Assembly (NCBI GenBank): GCA_015680685.1
Contig: MNCI01012686.1
Location: forward strand, 244,074 to 308,073
DNA length: 64,000 nt
From: Gnetum montanum
Lineage: Eukaryota > Streptophyta > Gnetopsida > Gnetales > Gnetaceae
Reading direction: 5' to 3'
Shown: piece by piece, positions 1 to 9,573 of the stretch
Layout of the letters: each line of letters starts with the position of its first letter
Numbering within the stretch: position 1 is the first letter of the stretch
The notes under the pieces: model-generated
What the model saw: only the letters and a program-made list of their open reading frames with translations
Databases searched by the model: none
What the model was told of the DNA's origin: nothing
Program-made: the position numbers and the translations under genes

Positions 1-128
1 GCATATCTCTGTAGAAATACAAATTCAGTAGTCTAGTGGTGTAGGGTAAAATTATTTCTACACTAATTAAACAGGAACATTGCAATTCATATTTTGATGG
101 GAACCGGTCAATATTCTTGGGCAACAAG

Positions 129-259
129 CTTACACAGCTAAAGAGCATGGTCTTTCTCATAACAAGATTACGAGACCTATTCCAGAGTCTTTGTCCAACC
201 TTACTTTTCTTCAAGTTTTAAATTTATCATTTAACAATTTGAAGGCAACGTCAACTTTC
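129..259 (+). pseudogene. Captured leucine-rich-repeat gene fragment inside left LTR
   Basis: Same segment as 9975-10109 in the right LTR, but with one G missing in the CATGGTCTT run, so the reading frame breaks after the first leucines. The later part still encodes leucine-rich-repeat sequence in another frame. The parent is likely a plant LRR receptor-like gene. Confidence 0.7.
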
Positions 260-441
260 TGAAGGCTCTCTCTGAAGATTGAGAAATAATTCATTCGTGT
301 GCAAATCTTGTGTAACTGCAAGCAAATAGAACATGAACGTAAGTAATCTGATGGGGTTGAATCCCTGATTTTCTGAAGTGCCCAAAAAGTTGTAGGGTTT
401 CTAGTTCATTCCCAATCATGGCATTCCAGACAATCACACTT

Positions 442-768
442 TTACCTGGGCAATAAGAGTGACAAAATCTTCGGTCGTGCGGTGCTTATTGCAGCGTAGA
501 CAGGCATCGGGAAAATTGCCATCGCCACCCCCTTTTCCACATGAACCCTAGTAATGGAAGCAATGAAGACATCGGCATTTTTTTTCAATACAACATTCTG
601 GCACTCATTAGTGGAGGTCTGAATCGGCAGACCACGAGCAGCGATGACCGCCTCTATTCCGCGTGAAGGTCCAGCCGCAGTCGCACGAAATAGAGTCGTA
701 AGAACCTCTGCGTAGCCTCGTATGCCACCAAACCCTATTGGTTTCTGCACTGTTCCATGCATTACCAA
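442..768 (-). other. GC-richer LTR segment with 108-codon antisense ORF of unknown origin
   Basis: The stretch of about 430-1060 is clearly richer in G+C and CpG than the rest of the LTR. On the minus strand it holds a 108-codon ORF (442-768). The right LTR has the matching DNA (about 10290-10940), but there the ORF is broken and a different 92-codon minus-strand ORF is open. I recognise neither protein. The segment may be a second captured host fragment, or simply GC-rich LTR sequence that lost few stops. Low confidence that it codes for anything. Confidence 0.3.
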
Positions 769-1543
769 ACCCTACCCACCTCAGTGCTATTTCAAACAAC
801 TCAGCAAATTTCATGGTTGTGTGCCCAAGGGTTCACCGCGGCCAAGAATGCCTTGGAAAATACAGGCAAAAATAGATGAAGTTGATTGCCGCAACAAGGA
901 TGAAAATAGAAACAACATCGCAGCTGGGAACTCATTTCAAAAATTTTAGGCAATAAAAACAAATGTCGTTCGCTCCTGTAACCTGCAATCCAAAATTACC
1001 AAAACAGCAGCAGTGCCCGACGTCGACGCATTCGTTATCGTCATACCAATCCACTGAACGCGGCAACAAAGACACGAAGGCACACTAAGATAGGTGTACA
1101 ACCGAATCAACAGAGGCAGGAGATATTTAAACTGATGCCGATAAATCAAAGTTGTAGTTTTATTCATCACTGAAGAAAAATAAAAAATCGAATACACGAA
1201 ATTGGGGTTACAAAAATAAAATTTTAAATGGTCTGGTGATAAAAGGACAAATTTAGCCCTGGTTGGAGACTTACCATTAATTTAATTATCCCAAGTGAAT
1301 GAAGCTCTCGTAATATTGAGCTCTTGAATTTATTTTTCAAACATTATTGTATAACTTATTACCCATAAAATATTTGTAATCTTTACAAATATCAATGTTA
1401 GCATAAATTCCTCCTAACTTTATGTATAACTTCCTAACTAAATTGGCAAGAAATATCTCCTAACTAGTTGGGTAAGTTATAACTTCCTTACTTGGGAGAG
1501 AAGTTAGCTAAGATATTTTAAAGTATGTAACTACCTTTTGAAC

Positions 1544-1555
1544 CCTATAAAAAGG
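1544..1555 (+). promoter_or_regulatory. El-1 left LTR TATA box
   Basis: CCTATAAAAAGG in the AT-rich middle of the LTR, followed by purine-rich GTAAGAAGAAGAGG. The same box is at 11396-11407 in the right LTR. Transcription would start about 30 bases downstream, giving R and a U5 of more than 1 kb. Confidence 0.75.
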
Positions 1556-2779
1556 CTTCAGGGGTAAGAAGAAGAGGAGATCACTCGGAGCTCTCACTTG
1601 GAGACACACTTTGGGTCTTGGAAGAGCATTGTAAAGAAAAAATTGTGAAAGATTGCTTGTAAGATGACTAGCTAAAGAAAAGATTTCAGCCTCTTTGTCA
1701 TAGTCTTGTGAGTTATGTTTTTTATTTTTTATTTTGTTTAAATTGTTTAGCTAGTGGTTTAGATAGTATCATCCTTGGCAAGTAATTTTGGGATTTTTAG
1801 ATTGCTCTTATTATTCTTGTTGCATAATTTAAAATTTTTATTAAAATTTTTCCATAGAAGTGCTTGTGTTTGAAAGCCTTAAGAGCATTTTAGTAGTGAA
1901 TTTGATTGTTGTGCAACGTATAAGAACTACTATTGGGATTGTTGTAAGAGAGCCTCTGCTTGTAGTCATGTCGTTGAACAATTCAATAGTCAAGAGGGTT
2001 CAGAAAATCTTTGGTATTTTGATGGGACCAGAATAGCGTTCTTTTATCTTTAATGTGAATCTCCATGGTATTTCAATCAGAATTTTTCAAGTCTTTTGAA
2101 GGTTCTATTGAATGCAATTGTTGACGTCCATTACCTAGCCAAAATGGAGTCTCGTACGTGATAGTTTACCCAGTAATTTTTTTGGTAGCATAGTAGGATT
2201 ATCTTGAAGAAATTGCTTATTTGAGCCTTGGAAGTATGAACAATTCGTAGATATTGAATTTGGGATAGCTTTATTGCAAAGTGTTTACTCGTATCATTTT
2301 ACCTTGTTTAAACATTTGAGATCTTAACACAAATTTGCTTTCTTTTCTCTCTAGTTTCCATTGAATCTCGCTCTATTTCTAGTTTTCTTGTGGAACTTTT
2401 TCTTTCTCTGAGGAAAATTAGAAGTAGATTCGCGGAGTTGTGCTCAAATGTTTTTGCAAAATTTTATTTGTTACAAGTAGGTATTATAAGGACTGTGTAG
2501 ACTAGGCAATTGAACAAAATAGGAACTCTCAACAACTCACAGTACTTGGTAAAGTTGGCTGAATCTCTTTAAGAGAAGTCATTTGTAGTTCACACACAAT
2601 GCAATCGTTTCATTTTTCACAACCGCACACTACAACAGCACACACACATACTCACATTAACTATTGAGTCTGTTTGGAGGTATTTGGGCCTTGGTGTTGC
2701 CAGAGACCAGCAAGCACCTAAATCCTATTCAAGGACACTCGTTGGCGGTCGCGTCCCAAACGGTCTCCAACAGTTCTTT

Positions 2780-2796
2780 TGGCACTAGAAGGAGGG
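2780..2796 (+). other. El-1 primer-binding site
   Basis: TGGCACTAGAAGGAGGG begins eight bases after the LTR end and starts with TGG, the complement of a tRNA CCA end. It differs from the TTGGcaCC-type site of the other elements here, so El-1 uses another primer tRNA. Which tRNA was not established. Confidence 0.7.
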
Positions 2797-2897
2797 CTGA
2801 AAATTTAGCCTCTAAGTTCATAAGCCTTATAATTTTAGCACATCAACAATTCTTTGTTACTATAATGGCTTAAGAAATTAGATACTAATTTCAGTTC

Positions 2898-4450
2898 ATG
2901 ACCAAGACGATTGATAGTTTGAAAAATTTAAAAGTTTCAAAAGATATTCTAGATTCTAGGACTGATTCTTCATCAGAAGAAGAACAAAAGAAAGATTTTG
3001 AATTGGGAACAAGTAGTGGAGTGAAAACTAGAAGATCAAGAAGATCACCCATTATATCTAGTTTATCAATTCGTAAGAGAAGATCTAGAAAGTCTAAGAG
3101 ATCAACTATTCAAAAGAATAGGATGGCAAATCCTTGGCAAAGAGTTACACAATTAGGATTTCAAAATTACAATGATATTCCTAAGGTAGTTTACAAATAT
3201 TTGCCTAAGCCTTTCATTCCTAGAAAAGCTTATTTAGCTGAAGAATATATTCACATGTTTGAGTTAGCTTTAGCTCATGAAAATATTCAACATCAAGATC
3301 AAGCTTGTAGGTTGTTTGTATCAAATTTAAAGGATATGGCTCAGATTTGGTATTCGAACTTACCAAGTAATAGTATTACAAGTTGGGATGACATGAAGGA
3401 TATTTTCTTGGCCCAGTTTGGTAATCAATTAGGTCAAAAACAACTATACTATGGACTAATACAAGCTAAGCAAGGAGTTAAAGAGTCAATTAGAGATTTC
3501 AACATCAAGTTTCAATGAATTTGTGGACTGTTTCAAAGACAATATAGGCCATTAGAAGAAATGCTCATAGAAACTTATCTTAAGGCTGTCAACCCCAACA
3601 TTTCAATTTGGTTAAGGAGAACTCCAAACTTAACTACACTAAATGACTACTTTAGTGAAGCTATACAGTTAGAAAAATAGTTGAACTTGAATCCTGAAGA
3701 AAATATTGCAATTCAAAAAAGAGAAGAAAGAGTTATGATTCCTATGCAAGATTTTGCTCAATTTAAAGCTTTACCAGGTCCATCTCATGTTAAGATAGAG
3801 CAAGAACATGAAAGAGTAGGATCTGAAAAAGGACAATTAATGAGAGATATGTCTAACAAAATAGTGAAGCTTGAAAAAGCCTTGGCAAGAGTTAATATCA
3901 AGGAAGAAAGGAAAAATAGAAAGCATAAACATCAAGACACTAAGTTAGCAGAAGATGAGGATGAAAGTGACCTTATTATGTCCAACTTTCTTGATATTGA
4001 ATCTGATAATGAGTTATCTAGTGTTCATTATGCAAGTAAATCTTCTAGCAGTGGATCTAGCGATACTTCTTTTCTATCAAGTTCTAAAGAAGATATGTCT
4101 TCAGATGAAGAATGTAATAATAATGAGGAGAATGGATATAGTATCCTATCAAAAGAAAGATTAACTACTTCTAGACCCCCAAATGTTATTACTAATCCAT
4201 CTACTAAGAGAAAAGCTTTTGAGCCAAATAGAAGAGATAAGAATAAAGGTAAAGACAATCAAGTGGAGCAAAGCACTCCAAATCAGCCTTTTAATAAATG
4301 GATAAAGAGACCAGGCTTTATTGGTGATGGAGAGTATGATTTGATTGAAGACCTTAAACATGTTAAGGACAATATTAGCTTTTATCAGTTGCTTCAACTA
4401 GCAGATCAGCAAAGAAAGGCTTTAGAGTTTATTAAAGGTAAAAGGAGAGT
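2898..4450 (+). pseudogene. El-1 gag region
   Basis: The N-terminus (residues 1-75) is rich in Ser, Arg and Lys. The retrotransposon gag core follows (about 3140-3680), with the pattern ...ACRLFVSNLKDMAQIWYSNLP, then SWDDMKDIFLAQF, as in Ty3/gypsy capsids. The part after the TAG at 3678 is a charged, coiled-coil-like stretch followed by an acidic Ser-rich stretch and a basic stretch. I see no CCHC zinc knuckle. Stops at 3516 (TGA) and 3678 (TAG) break the core. Confidence 0.88.
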
Positions 4451-4526
4451 TAGAGAATCAGAGTTAAGTTATGTGTCCAATAATGATGAGAAATTAAAGA
4501 CCTCATATGATAAGGAAGTTCTTCCT

Positions 4527-4890
4527 TTCCTTTTGACAATGAAATTAAAAGATAAATACTTACACAATTGTTTGATTAATTCTGGAGCTACATCTACTAT
4601 AATTTCATTGTCCATATGTAAGCAACTTGGTTTGATTCCTAAAAAATCAAATAAAAAGATTGTTCAAGTGGATAAAAGTAGAGTGAAGATTGTGGGTCAA
4701 TTACCAAATGTCCTATTGGAAATTGCTTCTGAACCCCACGTCAGAAGTAAAGTAACTATTCAAATGGCAGATATACCAGATTCACATAGTCTCTTATTGA
4801 GTAGAAGTTGGAGCAAGAATTTCTTAGGTTACATATCAACAAATTATTCTCACATGTGGTTACCTTGGAAAGGAGAACCAAACCAAATAT
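4527..4890 (+). pseudogene. El-1 retropepsin-type protease
   Basis: The motif INSGATSTIISLSICKQLGL matches the retropepsin D-S/T-G-A active site, but the catalytic Asp is Asn (AAT at 4578), a G-to-A change of GAT. A glycine-rich flap region and the late DSHSLLLSRSW stretch follow at the expected spacing. As written the protease should be inactive. Confidence 0.85.
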
Positions 4891-5039
4891 ACATCTATAG
4901 CAAACCTTTGATGATTGATAATATTACTTCAAACGGAACAAGTAAAATGGCTGAAAAAGGAGGTGTTAAAAACAAAATTTGTACACTCCAAAAAAATTAT
5001 AGTTTTGAAAAAGAACAATCAAAGAATGAGGATAAATGA

Positions 5040-5415
5040 GAGTTATACTTCGATGGTTCATGTAATTCAAACGGTGCAGGAGTCGGCATAGTTATATTAA
5101 GGAATGATTCACCTGAAATTTTCAAAGCAATTCATCTATATTTCCCTTCCCCTAACAACAAGGCTGAGTATGAAGCTTTATGTATTGGTATAAGAATAGC
5201 TCTAGAAAAAAAGATCAGAGAAATCACTATAAAAGGAGACTCAAGATTAGTTTGTGAACAAGTAAAGGGTAACTGTGTAGTAAAGAGATCATTCTTAAGA
5301 CCCTATAAGCAACTTGCTTGTAAGATGTTAGATCAGTTTCAACATTGCCAAATAGAGCATATAAACAGAGCAGAGAATCTTATAGCAAATGATTTGGCAA
5401 AGGCAGCTTCAACAT
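5040..5415 (+). pseudogene. El-1 archaeal-like RNase H placed before RT
   Basis: Begins ELYFDGSCNSNGAGVG right after the TGA at 5037. It continues with NNKAEYEAL, KGDSRLV and AENLIANDLAKAA, the four acidic catalytic positions of RNase HI-type enzymes (D, E, D, D), all present. This is the second RNase H type known from Tat elements. There, as I know the family, it follows the RT-RNase H pair; here it precedes RT and is joined in frame to the protease. Apart from the stop at its N-terminal edge the domain is open, better preserved than its neighbours. Confidence 0.88.
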
Positions 5416-5879
5416 TGGATATGCAAATAATAGAAAGTTATAAAGATGTCATGATCGAAGAAGAACATCAGCCATCAATACGAGATAATATAATACATTT
5501 ACAAGTATTTGAAAATTATGATCAAGTACTAAGATTTATGAAAAACAAACAAGAATTTGAGGATCAAGTGATACCTGAAACGTCATCAAATTCCAAAGCT
5601 AATTTCATTCCAAAAAGGATGATTGACTTGGAACATGAGTTCAAGAAAAATTTACTTATTAGAAAGGATATACAAAGCCTAGATAGTCAAGCTTTCGAGG
5701 TAGTAAATTTTGGATTCGACAGAACGCCAAAGATGTTGAATGTTACAAAGGAAAGAGATTTGAGTTTCAAGCAAAACTTGTTATCATGTCTAAGAAATAA
5801 TTTGAACAATTTTGCTTGGTCTTATGATGATCTTAAAGATTTTAGGCAAGATGTGATGACACATAAAATTCCTTTAATA

Positions 5880-6600
5880 GAAGGTTGCAAAATAGTCAAG
5901 AAAAAACAAAGGAAATTTAATCCATCATTTGAACCAGCTATGGAAGCCGAAATCAAGAAGTTGTTACAAGCACGAATCATATATCCAGTACGATATTCAA
6001 AATGACTTGCTAACCTTGTTCCAGTGAGAAAGAAAAATGGTGATATAAGACTTTGTGTAGACTTTAGAAATCTGAATGATGCCTCAAAAAAGGATAAGTA
6101 TCCACTTCTAAGAATTGATGAGATACTGATTAAAGTCTCAGGTTGTCAAGTATATTCTTTCTTAGATGGTTTCTCAGGTTATAATCAAATCATGGTAGAT
6201 AAGAATGATAGATACAAAACATCATTTATCACCAAATGGGGAACTTTTGCTTACCAAAGAATGCCATTTGGATTGTCAAATGCTGGAGCTACTTTCCAAA
6301 GAGCAATGGATTTAGCATTTAATGATTTATTAGGCAAATTCGTGGTGATTTATTTGGATGATATTACAATATTTTCAAAGAAGAAAGAAGATCATATTAA
6401 TCATCTCCAGCAAGTTTTCGATAGATGTCGTGAGTTTGGTATTTCGTTAAATCCTAATAAGTGTATCTTCGGGGTTAAATCCGGAAGCCTATTAGGCCAT
6501 TTAATATGTTAAGAAGGAATTGCCATAAATAATTCTCGAATCCAAGCAGTCCAGAATATTGAGCATCCCACAAGTAAGAAATCTCTTAGATCTTTCTTTG
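5880..6600 (+). pseudogene. El-1 reverse transcriptase
   Basis: The order is Tat-like: a pre-RT FAWSYDDLKDF motif (about 5810), then LVPVRKKNGDIRLCVDFRNLN, FLDGFSGYNQI, MPFGLSNAGATFQRAM and the active site VVIYLDDITIF near 6350. TGA at 6003 (in place of Trp in a SKWLANLVPV-type stretch) and TAA at 6510 interrupt it. The active-site aspartates are intact. Confidence 0.93.
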
Positions 6601-7130
6601 GGAAGATAAACTTTGTGAAAAATTTCATCCCCAGGTTTACTGAAATTACCAAACCTTTAATGCATATGTTAAAAAAGGACGTCCAAGTAGAGAAAACACT
6701 AGAATCAGAGAGAGCTTTATCAGAAATTAAAAATGCTATACAAGAGGCTCCATATTTGGTGAAGCCTAGGCTTAAAGAATATTTTTGGTTATATTCTTTT
6801 GCTTCAAATGATTCTATCGCTACCATTTTAACACAAAAAGATGATGAAGGTCAAGATGAACCAATTGGATTTTTTGGGTATCAGTTGAAAGGTTCAGAAT
6901 TAAATTATTCAGACTTAGAGAAATAAGCTTTTGCAGTCCTCAAAGCGCTTCAGCATTTTAAAATACTATTTGGAAAGCTCATTAGTCCACATTATGTTGA
7001 ACCGATGGTCAAGCGATTCCTAGCCCAAAATGAGATTGGATTAAAAAAAGGAAAATGGCTTATAAAGTTGCAAAGTTTCAAACTTTCATTAGAAATATGA
7101 AAAACAATTAAGGGAATGGGATTACCCAAG
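6600..7130 (+). pseudogene. El-1 classical RNase H domain, catalytically degenerate
   Basis: Follows RT with a connection region (RSFFGKINFVKNFIPRF) and an RNase H fold (LKEYFWLYSFASNDSIATIL, then LNYSDLEK before TAA 6924). The first catalytic Asp position and the late TDQP-type Asp are not visible, so this domain probably works only as a tether even without its stops (6924, 7098). That fits takeover of activity by the archaeal-like domain upstream. Confidence 0.75.
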
Positions 7131-8429
7131 TTAATGGCCAAAGAAAGTGAAGTGTGTACACTTGACACCCATGAAGAGAATTGGTATGATGAAATTCTCA
7201 AATTTCTTAATACAAGGAAAATCAAAAATAATTTAACTGCAAGTCAAAAGAGAGCTTTCTTCAAAAGAGCACGAAGATTCGTTGTTAAAGATGGTATATT
7301 ATATAGAAAGGATTTTCGGGGAGTTTTATTGGAATGTGTTCATAATGATCAAATTACTTTCATCTTGGAACAATTTCATGATCATTTGAATTTATTTTAT
7401 GAATCCCCTAAGTTGACTATGCAACATATACTTCATTATGGATATTACTAGCCTTCCATGTATTAAGACATTAGTTCAAAGATTCAAAAATGCTATAAAT
7501 GTCAAATTCATGAGCCCAAGATTAAAAGGGCTAGAGCCCCTTTAAAGCCAGTAGTTGCAGATAGACCATTTCAGCAATGGGGTTTGGATTTTATTGGTAC
7601 AATTACTCCTTCAAGAGTTGGACACAAGTTTATTCTCACAGCTATTGATTATTTCACTAAATGGTCTGAAGCAAAGGCCCTAAGAGGAAGTTCAGCATCA
7701 GACGTGATTAAGTTTTTAGAAGACCACATTCTAAGTAGATTTGGTCTACCCGAAGTGTTAGTATCAGACAATGGACCCACCTTCAAATCTGAAGAGTTTA
7801 TCAAATGGGCATCAAAAAAATCTATTTTCTTATTTTCCTCATCAAACTATTATCCTGAAGGAAATGGCCTAGCAAAATCCACCAATAAAAATCTTATCGC
7901 TTATATCAAGAAATTGATGGATGGGAATCTAGGAAATTGGATCGATTATCTACAATCCGCATTATGGTCAAATCGAATTAGATTCAAGAGAGCTATTGGG
8001 ACATCACCGTATAACTTATTCTATGGTTTGCCATCAAGAATTACAAATAAGATTATAAGCTCAGCTTCTGAATTCGTACAAAGATATAGTGAAAAAACTG
8101 ATAAAGATAGAAGTTTCATGACTTTACTTATTAAAAGAGAAGCTAAAGTAGATAAAGCAAGGGATAATTTGTTATAGAATACCTATCAAGTTAAAAGATG
8201 GTTTGATAGGAAAGCTTTGAAAAGAACTTTCAAGATAGGAGACCTTGTTCTATTATGGAATATGAAGAAACCTAATAAGTTTACATTGACATAGATTGGT
8301 CCCTTTCAAATTACAAAGCAATTTTCAAAGAATACTTACAAATTATCAACCTTGGATGGCACGGAATTGCAATTTCCATATAATGTTTTGCATATAAAAC
8401 ATTATTTTGGACAATTGCATATAGCTTGA
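7116..8429 (+). pseudogene. El-1 integrase
   Basis: A zinc-binding H-H-C-C region (about 7260-7520, with ...FHDHL... and KCYKCQIHEP) precedes the core: WGLDFIGTITPS (first Asp), LVSDNGPTF (second Asp) and YYPEGNGLAKSTNK. The last should carry the catalytic Glu but has Lys (AAA at 7875, a G-to-A change). After the TAG at 8175 comes a C-terminal region with FKIGDLVLLWNM and a TAG at 8292, ending TGA 8427. Inactive as written. Confidence 0.9.
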
Positions 8430-8773
8430 AGATATCCTTACACAACGTAATATATGTACATACTATTAGATATAATATTACTAACATTACTAGGAATATA
8501 GTATTAATTATTATGTTTAATTATGCTATTGATAGTATATTATAATAGTAAATATATTTAGGATAAATTTATTTAGATTATAAAATAGTTTTTCTTCAAG
8601 TGAGGCAAGTGGAAGCCTACAAGTGAAACAAGTGAAATCCTACAAGTGTGACAAGTGGAGAAGGTGACTCATCCACCACTTAGTGAGAATTGTGACAAAT
8701 GGTTAAAATGCCTAAAAAGAAGGAAAATTGGTTGAAGACTCTTGAAGGGGGGGGATTTCAAATTTCTAGCACC

Positions 8774-8780
8774 TATAAAA
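8774..8780 (+). promoter_or_regulatory. TATA box before the extra 3' ORF of El-1
   Basis: CCTATAAAAAGAG at 8772-8784, much like the LTR box CCTATAAAAAGG, lies 85-91 bases before the ATG at 8865. A run of eight G (8747-8754) is just upstream. A start about 30 bases downstream would give a leader of about 60 bases. Confidence 0.45.
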
Positions 8781-8864
8781 AGAGAGTTGGGTTGCCTAGG
8801 ATTTCACCATCTTTTAATTTAAGTTGAGTAGGGAAGTAAGAGAGAGATAATTTGAAAGAGGGAG

Positions 8865-9374
8865 ATGGAGTTTAGGAGAGCAATGAGAAAGCCTTTTATT
8901 CCATATGTGATGGGATATTGCCCCGAACATGTATTGAAGGCCTATCTAAAAACTAGATCTTGTGGAGCTCCAAAAGAGTATCCTTTTATGGCTTGGTTGT
9001 CCAATGAATTTTCTTTTCTCACTAGAGGTTTGGAGATAGAGTCCAATGTTTGGGGGCAATATCAAGATTGCACCAAAGAGGAAGAGAAAAGTGAAGAGCA
9101 ACCAACCAATGAAGAGTCATGGGGATGGCAAGAAGCCTTTGTCTCCTAAGAGGAAAATGAAGGACCCAATGGAGAAGAATAGGAGAGCTCATCTAAAAAA
9201 GAAAATGAGAAAAGTACTAAAGAGAAAGCTCCAGTAGATCAAGGCGAGAGCTCCACCAAACCAGAGAACAACAGAACAGCCTTCATCACATCAGAAATTT
9301 CCTATGAAATAATTAGAGAGATGAGGATTCCTACTAGGGTAACCCTCACAATTCAGTTTCCATCCCAAGAATAG
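8865..9374 (+). pseudogene. El-1 extra ORF between integrase and 3' LTR, function unknown
   Basis: Open from ATG 8865 to TAA 9147. The same frame continues through TAG 9180 to TAG 9372, giving about 169 codons. The N-terminal 65 residues look globular (FIPYVMGYCPEHVLKAYL...). Then comes a Glu/Ser/Lys-rich acidic stretch and a short C-terminal hydrophobic region. No signal peptide or membrane segment is seen, so it does not look like an envelope protein. It is sense-oriented after pol, as in Athila third ORFs, but I recognise no homology. The same stop-only decay as gag-pol suggests it once coded. Confidence 0.55.
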
Positions 9375-9560
9375 TCTATGAAGGACTTGCTAATGTATAG
9401 TTTGTTGTTTTTCTTAGGAATGAGGTTTTTATACCATCAAACCTTATGTTTGATGGGAATTTTCCTCCAAAAGGATTTCTATTCAGTTCTAAAATTTCAA
9501 TGAAAGTTTCAGTATGTTTCAGTTTTGAAATGAGGCTGCATAAGTTTCTTTAAGCTTTTT

Positions 9561-9573
9561 AAGGGGGCAGAAA
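9561..9573 (+). other. El-1 polypurine tract
   Basis: AAGGGGGCAGAAA directly abuts the TGTTGG start of the right LTR and would prime plus-strand synthesis. Confidence 0.85.

Larger units (their letters stand above)
1..2772 (+). repeat. El-1 left LTR (truncated at its 5' end)
   Basis: Direct repeat of 9847-12624 ending in CCAACA at 2767-2772. It contains an LRR gene fragment (129-259), a CpG- and GC-richer stretch (about 430-1060), an AT-rich stretch and a TATA box at 1546. At about 3 kb the LTR is long, and captured sequence explains part of that. Confidence 0.93.
2898..8429 (+). pseudogene. El-1 gag-pol polyprotein, one frame with 11 internal stops
   Basis: From ATG 2898 to TGA 8427 the coding signal stays in one frame; I found no frameshift. 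Internal stops lie at 3516, 3678, 5037, 6003, 6510, 6924, 7098, 7449, 7464, 8175 and 8292. Many fit C-to-T or G-to-A changes in CAA, CAG, CGA or TGG codons. Domain order: gag, protease, archaeal-like RNase H, linker, RT, RNase H, zinc-binding region and integrase core, and a C-terminal domain to 8426. The single frame means gag and pol were made as one polyprotein of roughly 1840 residues. At least two catalytic residues are also lost (protease Asp to Asn, integrase Glu to Lys). Confidence 0.93.

Noticed and set aside
8744-8755. G8 run as the El-1 polypurine tract
   Set aside because: The LTR starts TGTTGG at 9574 right after AAGGGGGCAGAAA; the G8 run has no LTR terminus next to it.
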